Shown here: piece by piece, positions 46,355-57,067 of the stretch
Numbering within the stretch: the stretch's first letter is position 1
How the letters are laid out: each line of letters opens with the position of its first letter
Assembly (NCBI RefSeq): GCF_018991925.1
Contig: NW_024724368.1
Span: forward strand, 3,890,209-3,954,208
Length of the DNA: 64,000 nt
Reading direction: 5' to 3'
Source: Homarus americanus
Lineage: Eukaryota; Arthropoda; Malacostraca; Decapoda; Nephropidae
Made by a program: the position numbers and the translations under genes
The notes under the pieces: generated by a model
Seen by the model: the letters and a program-made list of their open reading frames with translations, nothing else
What the model was told of the DNA's origin: nothing
Database searches by the model: none

Positions 46355-48051
46355 TTAAAGAGTAACTCGTGGGGTGAGGTTCCATACTACAATATAATGA
46401 AAGGTGGGGTCACTACACTCAAATTACACAAGCTAATCAATAGGGTTGCTTCATATGATTAAGTATTTAGGATGGAGTTATACAGTATGTTGAGTTATCT
46501 ACGGTAGGTATAATATGGGGCTACAGGCCAAGATATTTAGGTGCAGGTTAGAGTTGAATATGGAGTCAGTCAGTTGCAGGGTAAGGTTAGACAGAAGGGT
46601 GAAAAAGAAAAAAAATTACAGGTAATATGCATAGTGAAAAACTTGTAATCCAAGTTTGAGTAAGGTTGCATGATCACCCTTTCAAAATGATGTGGTGGAT
46701 TGCACTGTCAGAAAATTGCATGGTTTAGTAGAGAATTTGTATAATGTAATTGAAGTTAAAGAGAAAAACGTGCTCCTCAGTAATTAATTTCAGCAAATCC
46801 TGTCTGATGAATTATTATACAGTACTGAAATGGTGTTGTCGCACGGTGAGTCATCATTAAACGAAGATGGTGTACATAGTAGATACAGTACAGTATACAC
46901 ATTGTGTGAAAGGTTTAGATCGAAGGCTCTACAATAAAAAAAAAATCTTCATATAATAATTAAAATAAATTAACTTAAAAGGAAGCTGCAATTATACACT
47001 ACACTGCACATAAAATAAAAATAAATTAAATAATTATACATACATACTAAACATCAAGAAAAAATTCAGGTTCTATGCCTATTGAAAAAGTGGTGAGAGT
47101 GACCATCTCCAATTAAGTACAGTAAATGGAAATATTATGGTGAAAAAATTAAGGTTCAGTAATATTCTTTGTGTACTCTGATACATACAGTATAGGCCAA
47201 GTTTAAAAAAGATCAGTAGATCTCATTAACAGTGGGTTAGGTTACTCCATCAGTGGGACGGAATGTGGGGGGTTGTATGTACAGTAATATGTGAAGTAGA
47301 AATAGTTTTGTGAACTTGGAAAACTTTTGTCTTGGTGTATAAAATAAGATTACAATCATCGTCTTTGTATAATAAATGTTAACTTAACTTCTGTCTCTCA
47401 TAATAGTCCTATATAACCGTCTAAAAATACTCACACAGGTAATAGATTAGTTAAGGATACCGGATATACAGTATATTTATTGCATTATATAAATGGATTG
47501 CCTTTTGCTATAGTCTTTGCATACATCTATGCTGGTTTCTACAGTGTGACGACAGTCATCCTCTCAGAAAGGAAGTAGGCGAATAGAGAAGTTTTGACAG
47601 GGTATAGAGACCAACTGAACTGTGTATCATATAACATAACAGTATCAACAGTATACCAGATAATTAGTTGAACCTAATCTCCAGAACTGAGGTCTTGCCA
47701 TGCTTAATGGTTAATGCTATTAAGAGATACCTGTACAACACAATGATACTGTTATTGTTTGAACAAGGACTATCCAATGGGTGACAGTTTTAATGGTTAT
47801 GTTATGTTAAGTTACCCTAAAACCAGGAACACAAAATCCTCGACTAACTGCCTCCTTTTCCAGGAGGAAGAAGCCGACAACGAAAGAATAATTACCTCAG
47901 GACTTGAGTACATTACATGAAAATACTAAATATTTTATACAAGGATTTATTATAGAAAATATAAACATTAAATACATACATTTACACTCAGATCACAACT
48001 ACCTGTTCACAGATATAGAGATTAAGTTATTAAAATAGTAATACAATAATA

Positions 48052-48195
48052 CAGGTTGACAATCCCTTATCCGAAATCCTTGGGACCAGATGCATTTCGG
48101 TTTTTTGAATTTTTCGGATTTCAGAATTTTTTTTTTTTAAAACAGGGATCAGCCCACCCGGGCACAGCAGGTCACTGACTCACATTGGGGCTAAA

Positions 48196-48241
<46 letters not shown>

Positions 48242-48605
48242 TCATAGGTCTAGGTCATGTTTCTCACTTTTGATCTTTTTTTTCATTCTTGTAATTCTTT
48301 ATTATTATTATTATTATTTCATTATTATAGTATTATTGTTATTACTATCATTAATGTTATCATTCTTATTTTATTTTTGTGTATTTTTTATTAAAAATTT
48401 TATTTACTATGAATAATTATTATTATTACTGCATTATCATTATTATTATTACCTGTATTATTATAATTATCATTATTACATTTTCACCCCCCAGGCCCCG
48501 ATGTGGGTCAGTGACATGTGCCCGGGTGGGCTAATACCACAAAAAAAAAAATGCTCCAAAATTTTTTTCGGTTTTCAGAATTTCGGATAAAGGGTTGTCA
48601 ACCTG
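48052..48605. mobile_element. 554-bp palindromic Tigger-like MITE with TA duplication
   Basis: The left end CAGGTTGACAATCCCTTATC and the right end (GATAAAGGGTTGTCAACCTG) are inverted copies, flanked by TA on each side (48050-48051 and 48606-48607). Just inside, CCGAAATCC and TTTCGGTTTT tracts resemble pogo/Tigger MITE termini. Further in, an approximately 75-bp module (CAGCCCACCCGGGCACAG, GGTCACTGACTCACATTGG) appears at 48130-48200 and inverted at 48480-48545, with (TAA)n tracts facing the centre. Confidence 0.7.
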
Positions 48606-48904
48606 TAACAAGGACCCACAGGCTTTTTACTACTGTACAGTATTAAGAAGAATTGAATTTTGAAAATTCAAACTTATAAAATAATGAAAATATAATACTG
48701 TACTAGTATGCCAATTGAAATTCAAAATTTCATGAGCAAAGGTTCCCAGAATGGTCACTTGGAAAAGGGAAATAATAAAATGATCTCATAATGTAGCTGG
48801 TAGATCATTCACTTCACAAGTACAGTAACAGTCACAGGTTTAGTTCACAACCCATTAATTAGTACACTATTAGGAACACTTGTTGATAAAACAAACCCTA
48901 ACTA

Positions 48905-49012
48905 GACTAGCATACATCTCACATGTGTCCAGGCCAAGCAGGACTCGGATCCTTGACATATTGGTGAGGGATACAGGCATTATTGCTGTACCACCAACAA
49001 CTTGTGGTGTCG
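48905..49012 (-). mobile_element. tRNA-derived SINE copy
   Basis: On the minus strand it reads GTTGTTGGTGGTACAGCAAT, CACCAATATGTCAAGGATCC, GAGTCCTGCTTGGCCTGGAC, which is the same family as 34256-34446, with a decayed B box (GGATCCGAGTC). Confidence 0.55.
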
Positions 49013-51138
49013 TCTACAGTAAATATTGGATGTGACCAAAGATACTTAAACTGTAAACTGAAAAATTGTGTTCCTGTTCCCCTGAGGATCAGAAGTTGAC
49101 TATTTAGGCACAGTGCCTCTCTTAAGGGACTCCTCCCAATAACAGACAGAACTTGCGTGAACTAATCCAATGTTGGGAGGGTTTACTGTATATGGAGGTA
49201 AAATACTACAATATTGTTTTAAAGTTACTAAAGATATGCAAGGAACAGGAAAAATATGAAAAAGTAGTTAATAAAGTGAACGTCTTGAGATTTAATCACC
49301 GACGATGTGTGCTCGGGCCTTGATCTATTATTGTGCAGGTGCATAGCTTAAGAAGGAATATTGACCTGTAGTGGCATTTCTTAATTGAGAATATTTAAAC
49401 AAGAAGATAGTTACCCGGTAGGTTGCCATTGACAGGGTGAAAAAAGTAACAGTGTAGTATGAACAGTACAGTATGCATTTTCCACAGAACCTTACCTGTG
49501 TTGAACTAAACATTTCATACTGTACATGTTCAATGGACCACAGGCCACCACAAGACCTCCAGTTTTCATGGCATAGAACATAGAGGGCAACAAACACACA
49601 GATTTACTGGTTATTTCAAGGACACAAGGATATTACCGAAAGTCACAACAGAGAGAATTGTTTTCGATAGCTGTGAGGTTAACCTGAACTTTGCAATCAG
49701 TGGGAATAAAATTTTATTCAGATATATCTTAATTATGCAGCAAAGAGGTTAATGATCTATGCAAAGTGAACACTAAATTTCTAAATCTGTAAAATAAAAT
49801 CAGATTGAAAGATATTAAAGAAGACTAACATACCATAACAAGTTAGTGTACAGTATTCATAATCTACTAGTCATGACAATTATATCAGGTAATATCCAAT
49901 ACAATACACATATTTTACGTCACATCAGTCCAAGATCCGTAGCTGTGATTAATAATAATAATAAAAAAATAAAGACATTTTTTAATTTGCAATAACTAGT
50001 CATATCTAAAATTGAATGAAAATGTGGGCATACTTATGACAATTTCTTGTCTTCAGTGAGAAAATTTTTTAAAAAATTAATGAGCAAGATCAACAAAGCA
50101 CAAGTAATGATTTGCAAGAGATTTGAGATAGTCCAGAGATGTGTTTTAATGTGGTATTTTAGACTTTATTTACCGAGGTCACTTAGGTGTGCTGCCGAGG
50201 TCTTCATCTACTGTATTTGTATAACTAATTATTGTTCCACTCTAGCATTACTAGTACTCAAAATTCCAAATAGACCATAATTCAAATGGGCTTCAATCAT
50301 AATGTGCAATACTGGAGTTCCAATGGGTAGGTTAGGTTGTGGTCTATTAACTGCGAGTTATTTGAACTGTAATCAATTCATAGTACAGTGTATAGGCTAG
50401 TCCTCTTATGTTAAAAAGTATCTCTTAAAAAAATCACTGTAGCTTATAAAAGGATGCACTGGTTCCAACATATACATCATCTATATCGTAGTGCAAGTAA
50501 TAGTCATTAAAAACAGAATTAGTTTCAATTAATTATGAGAGTTATTGTAGTGTAATGTCTAAAATAAATTTTATTTTATAGTTCCCTACAGACGCTTTTG
50601 TTTTAAATGAACCCGATAGTCAATATACCTAGGTCAAATGAGCCCCACTTCAAATAGGGCCTTACCTAACAAATAGAATTATGCCCAGTCTTAATGGGTT
50701 CCAGTCCTAATAATTCCTAAGATTCAGAATTAAGCCTCATTTTAAGGGACCTTGTCATAATTGACCCAGTCCTGACCAACCCATTTGATTGCATAAGTTT
50801 TAATGGGTTTCAGTCCTAATGGGCACCCATCTCAAAGGGCCCTAATCAGAATAGTTGGGGCAGCTTATATGAACTGCAACTTAATTCTTTCAGCGATGAA
50901 AATTTAACAGGGACTCTATACAGTATGTACTTCAATAAAAACATTATACAGTATGGCCAGAATTAATGACTTCACCACACATGCAAAACACCAAGGTCAA
51001 GGTTGAGTGTTAAGTACTGTATCATAATACAGTACTTAGAATTTATTTTATATAAAAAATAAAATCTACAACTAATCTTTACCTGGGTTTCCATTCCTCT
51101 AATGTCTACTTTCTTTAAATTAAAAAACAGACTTACCA

Positions 51139-51258
51139 GAGTAGTACCACGTTGGAAACACTGCTTCTTGTCCGATCAGAAATGTTAGGTAACGTTGGGT
51201 CTGGTTAGTGCTTGGATGGGTGACCAACTGGCCCTAACAACACCAGATGCTGCTGGCA
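51139..51258 (+). pseudogene. 5S rRNA-derived sequence (pseudogene or SINE3-type head)
   Basis: About 118 bases align end to end with animal 5S rRNA: GTACCACGTTGGAAACAC, CTTGTCCGATCAGAAATGTT, an A-box region (GTTAGGTAACGTTGGG) and an intact C-box region (GGTTAGTGCTTGGATGGGTG), ending ACACCAGATGCTGCTGGC. Several substitutions and an internal change (CAACTGGCCCTAACAACACC where CGCCTGGGAATACC is usual) argue against a functional rRNA gene. It lies about 850 bp past the SLC7A4 stop codon, on the opposite strand. Confidence 0.75.
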
Positions 51259-52111
51259 TCAGGACTCTACTGGAAACAAGCATCTCATGGCTTTGTCAGC
51301 TGTCCTTGGTCAAACTGAGTGAATATCAACTATTATAATTGTATATGAATCATGACTTGACACAACTGTTGACAGTTCTCTCAACCACTGAACTATTAAG
51401 TTGAGTATTGGTACATTCTTAAGACTCTGACAAATATATTTAAAATATAAACATTTTATTTCTATATCTTTACTCATTATGACTTTGTTTTTGATATCAC
51501 ATTTTCTTAATATCTGGCTATGAATTTTCATAAAATTACTACAGATCAAAAGGTCTATTAAATGTAAAATACATGTACAGACAAACAATATAAAGGAGAG
51601 AATATACAATACAAGGAATATCTTCTTCATATCACAACTAAACCTGACAATTTATCAACAACATTTATGATTTACATCAATTGCGTACTTTTGGTTATTA
51701 AGGGCAACAATACAGCTCAACATTTGGGTTAGGTTAAGAGACAAATTATTTAAATGATTTTGTTGTCACCTGAGAGAACTACATTCTCCTAGCTGATGAC
51801 AAACTTAAAAGACCTTGTGATCAAATGAGAGACTTAAATCTTGGTGGAGCCATGTTATAGCAAGATGGTCAATGTTAAAATATATTACCATACACTGGAC
51901 TGCCAAATTAATAATTTTTCAGGTGCTGTACAACATATCAAATTTACTCAAACAACCAAGACTAATCTATTATCCTCAGGTCTGGTGAGGTTCAGGTTAT
52001 ATGCTTAAAGAGAAGAAAGAAAGATTTTGCAGTCCAGTTTGTTGACCATCTAGCCTATTTACAAGTCTTCATCCTATACCTGTACCTCATATTATTAACA
52101 AAAGGGGCTAT

Positions 52112-52332
52112 TTACAAGTCATTGTCCCCTAACTCTTCTTGATCAACAATCGGTTTCTTGTCTTCAGTGGCAGCAGAAGCGATCTTGGCGGTGACGTGGG
52201 AGAGCGTGTGCTGGACAGAGCCAAAGACGGTATTGCCTGCGGGTGTTGGTTCTGTCAGTAAGGTGGAGTAGCTGCTGACTGGCTCAGCCTCACATGAATG
52301 ATGCTGACCATATATGAAGTACACCAGAAGAC
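52112..52332 (-). CDS. SLC7A4: SLC7A4 exon 9 (last TM segment and C-terminal tail)
   Basis: It begins [20 protein letters not shown], with Y-F-x-YG-x-x-HS conserved in the family, and ends in an acidic tail ([10 protein letters not shown]) before the stop. Confidence 0.92.
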
Positions 52333-55300
52333 CTGTAGGGGAGGAGACCAGGGTTTTGATCATCACTTTTATTTATTTATTTAATATATTATCTGATAGG
52401 TTACAGGCCATACAGAACCATTAAGACATTCTAAAGTACCAATAACCATGATGACTGAGGTTCATTTGATGAGCTATAACTTATATCCATCCAAACATCA
52501 GTCCTTAACTATAACCATCCAGACAAGATCAGTTCTTACCTATAACCATCCAGACAAGACCAGTTCTTACCTATAACCATCCAGACAACAAACCGGATCC
52601 AGGTCATGGGGTTGAGGTGGACCATAAGAGCCACATTGAAGAAGATCGAGACGAGGGGAACGAGAGGGACCAGCGGCACACTGAAGCTCAAAATAATGTG
52701 ATTCTGGCGATGGGCTACAATTAACACCACACCTGCCGAGTACAGTACAGTATTAGGGTGAGGGCATGAACATATACAGTATACAGCAGTTTTGTGTGTG
52801 AATCCTCTCTCATCAGTGATTCCCAAAAGGAAATAAATATACGACTTCAAATCTATGAGTGATTGCATTACAAATTCTATTTACCCTGTACAGTAATTTT
52901 TTCTAGAAATTTGAATCAAGAATATGAAACTTTAAAGTATACGTACTGTGTATTTATCACAAATCACAAACCTAACTTTTATTTACTAATGAAACCTTTA
53001 TCCTCTCAAGAAAAAACTGAAGAGACTTACAATATTTAAATTTTGTTCACAATTAATACTGTACATCAGGTTGGTTTTGATTTCAGTCCAATGATCAAAA
53101 GAATGTAAGAGAGAAAAAAGTAATTGTTATACAGTACTGTACTCACTGAAGATCAATAAAAAGGTTATCAAAACAGCAAGTATAATTGCCCAGGCAGATG
53201 GGTATGGCAAAGCAAGGAAGTTGCCACCAAACTGCCACAGACAAGAGAGAGCAGAACTGGACATGGTAAAGATGACCACCGCCCAGGTCACCACCACTCC
53301 CTCCTCCCGCTGCCCCACCAGTGGTAGCAACCAGCGGCATGATGACCTTAACTCTCCTCCCTCACCATCAGCCTGGACAAAAAGGAAGGCATCATGATTC
53401 TACTACAATATTATATCACATTTTTAAGCTGCCTATTCTGGGACCTTACTTTAGTCACATATGTTCATTCAGGATAAAGGCTTCAGGTTTGTACATACAC
53501 GTATATCCAGATCTTCATTTGTTAAAAAAAAAATGATATTATACTGCACCATGGAGGCTGATGATGTAAAACTTAAGTGTACTAAAAGTACTGGTTATAT
53601 ATAATTAGGTCTCCAAGTATTGTACCGTACTGTACTGTCGTAGGTTAAATATTTTTGCAGTTATTTATTTTGATGTGTACTATGTGTGAGAGTATAGTAC
53701 CAATAAATTAAGACCTCTTTGCCATTTACCAAACTACTAAGGAAAATATGGGGGGATTTATGGAACTGTACTTCAGATCGACTGTCACTTTATAGTGATA
53801 AGGTGATCATAGATGGTCAATCAAAGTATCTGACATTTTACCATTGGTACACCACATGTACAGTATGGTCTAAAGAAATGACATTGTGACTGTTTTAGGT
53901 GGTGAAGGCCTTACAATACAACTCACTTTGCCCAGGTCATCCATGGGTGTGGTAGGTGTGGGCAGAGCTCCAGGAGTAGGTGTGGCCTGCTTGTGTGAGG
54001 GACTCTTTATGTTACATCTGCAAGAAATTATTGAATCACATTAACTATTACAAGTTGTGTGTTGTAGAAACTATGAATAAATGAAGAATAATCATCCACA
54101 GCAGATGAATCACCTACAGCAACGATAACCACCAACAATAAATCAGTCAAGCTCAAAGTATATTGTACCAAAAATCCTATTACTTGACAGATTTATTCAG
54201 ATGTGTACAGTCATACCATAAATTACTATTCTCTCTTGGTTCGATGGATTTCAAAATGAACACTACCTCTCCTGTCGTCTCGATAGGGTTGGTAAGGGTG
54301 ACTGCGACGTCATTTGCCTTATCCCTGTTTTTTTTTTTTAAATCCCATTTCGAAACACTAGTTTGTCATATTGTTAAGACACTGAAGGGGTAAAAGTACA
54401 GTAATTTCTGGTCTTGACTGTACATATAGTAAAAAGAGCTTTGGGATAATTTCACATGCTAGAAATTAAACTCCATTTGGATATACAGCACAGTACTGTA
54501 GACTCGTGGAGAGACTACTATTGAAAAGAATTCATTTGAAACCCTCCAACAATATTCAAACTAAATACCAATATGTATCAACCACAGGAGATGGATAATT
54601 GACATTCCCAAGCATCCTACAATGACACAATAGATAATGAAGAGGATGAAGAGGACTGTGTTGGAAGTGACAATAGACAACTTCTCACTGTCAGGATGTC
54701 TTCCCTCATACAACTGATCAACAACCACATTTTACTTCCTTACAAAATAACACAACAAAATAACATCCATAGCCTGGGACCAACTTCTTATCAGATGTAA
54801 AGCAAACTAGTAAATTGCATAAAATATTGTTCTTTAAATACAATCTATACCAATATGATTCCTTTCCAGCTTTTCCGTACATATTTCAATACAGTAGATC
54901 TTATTTACTCTCTTATTAAAATAATGTTTTCATTCAGTTGGATCTGTCCAGTGTTTGTACAGGAGGAAACCAATGTGCTGTATTATGCCTGGAGGAAGCC
55001 TGTGGTGTTTGGCTGGGTCACACTAGATAACACCTTTCTCATGTGTGTCCAAGGCCAAGTAGGACTCAAACCCTTGACACAATCTACCTACTACTCCTGT
55101 TACAATTTCAGTGCATCTTTAATCAAGGATCACCTGGAGGCGGGCTGGTAACGCAGGATGATGACGGAGGCACTGACGATGGTATATGCCATGAGGGTAC
55201 CGATGCTCATGAACTCCACCAGCTTCTCAATGTCAAAGAGAAGAGCGATGAGTGCTGAGAAAAAGCCACACAGCATAAGGGTGATGATGGGCACCTGGGC

Positions 55301-57022
55301 AAAAAATGAAACAAGTTAACACATACCAGTACAATATAGTCAATATATTAATGTTTTTACTTAATTTTATAATGTGTGTATCCTTGCTGTAAAATTGAAG
55401 TACAGTACAGTATCAATAATTAAAGTGTAAAATAAAGTGTTACCTGACACTGTGCAAGTATTAGCCAACAAAACTGTAGTGCCATCAATAACTTTCCATA
55501 ACCTTTGGCTCCAGAATGTTTTACTGTACCTCAATTGGTAATATTGTTTTGTAATTCACCAATGGACAAATAGGTACCTGTATAGGAAATTGTGACTTAA
55601 TACTGTACATAAGTTCAACTTCTAAAATTATAAGTACTACACAATAAACTCCATAACTGTTGTCGATAGTTTTATACGTAATTCATACCTTTGTTTTATC
55701 CGAGACACGAGCCAACCAGGAGAAAAGGAGACCATCTACAGCCATGGCGTACACACAGCGTGGAAGACTGAAGAGCGAGCCAAAGAGTGTGGTGGTCATG
55801 CCACAAAGGGCACCCACACTCACCACATACTTGGCCCAGTTAGCACCATGGACAGCAAAGGCATCAGGGAGGGCAGCAGCAGGGTTTAGGTTGTAGTAAG
55901 GCACCATAAGGGTGAGTGTGCCACCCACCAAGACGTAACCGACCGTCACTACACTCATGGATACAAGTGTGGCTCTGGGAATAGACCTGGCTGGGTTCTT
56001 GGCCTCTTCACCTGCTGTGGCTATGCTGTCAAAGCCAACAAAGGCATAGAAGCAGGTAGCAGCTCCAGAAATTACTCCCGAGACTCCATATGCCATAAAC
56101 CCATCCCCTGCTGACCAGTTGGCAATGTCTGCATATGTCATACCAACCACAATTACAAATGCCATGACACAAAGATTGATGAGGGTAAAAACTGAATTAA
56201 AGTAAGCTGAACCCTTGACACCCATAGTGAGAAAACCACAGTAGGCCAGTGTCACAGCGAAGGCCAGGAAGTCCGGGTAGGGTGCGAGGAGGCCAGCGTG
56301 CAGCACACCAATGTGGGTCATTGTTGCATTGCTCAGAGCACCATCAAAAAGAGAATCCACATAGCCTGACCAAGCCCGGGCCACTGATGCTGCACCTGTG
56401 ATGATGATATAACTATTACTGTACTTCATCCATACACAGTCATAGTAACATAAGTAGTTATGGAATTCTTCATACCAGTGGTACAATTTTACATAAATCC
56501 AATATGGTCTATATAAAACACAAGTGATTGTAAGCATCTCATCAAATTTACATACCTACCTGATTTACCAACTTGCCACCCCAACTACAGGTACTGTAGT
56601 GTTAATAAACAAGTTAGCAAACCAATACTGCCAAAGATTATAGAAACTTGCAGAATTACACTTATACTATGTAGGTACTGTACAGGTATGACACTGGGGG
56701 AGTGTGAACATTAAAGAGTAAACAGGGACATACTGTAGTACAGTAGTTTAAATGATAGTGAATAACTGATTAAAGTAAGTGTATCAGGAGAAAATAAGAT
56801 TATACTGTATACATGTACTGTAATATGCATAAATGTGCAAAAATTATATAATGCAAGGAGTAAATTTTATACAGGTGAGTCTGGTGATACATAAATATTA
56901 AATAAAATGTAAATTTCAGATACGTACTGTACAAAATATTTTTACCTTTATAAACACACAGTTCAGACACCTACAACGCATTATTTACACAGATTTATAG
57001 GCACAAATTTACACACATACTG

Positions 57023-57067
<45 letters not shown>

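Larger units (their letters stand above)
44314..52111. other. Intergenic region between the RING and SLC7A4 genes
   Basis: It contains the elements listed separately (44429, 46268, 48052, 48905, 51139) and AT-rich sequence with many TACAGTA motifs and CCTAA/TTAGG dimers. Its small ORFs (45206-45602, 49328-49597, 50047-50280, 51310-51630) show no recognisable domain, and part of the 3' UTR of SLC7A4 should lie at its right end. Confidence 0.65.

Noticed and set aside
51139..51258. Functional 5S rRNA gene
   Set aside because: There are substitutions in otherwise invariant loop regions and an altered 3' third, there is no T-run terminator immediately after, and it is a single copy rather than a cluster.
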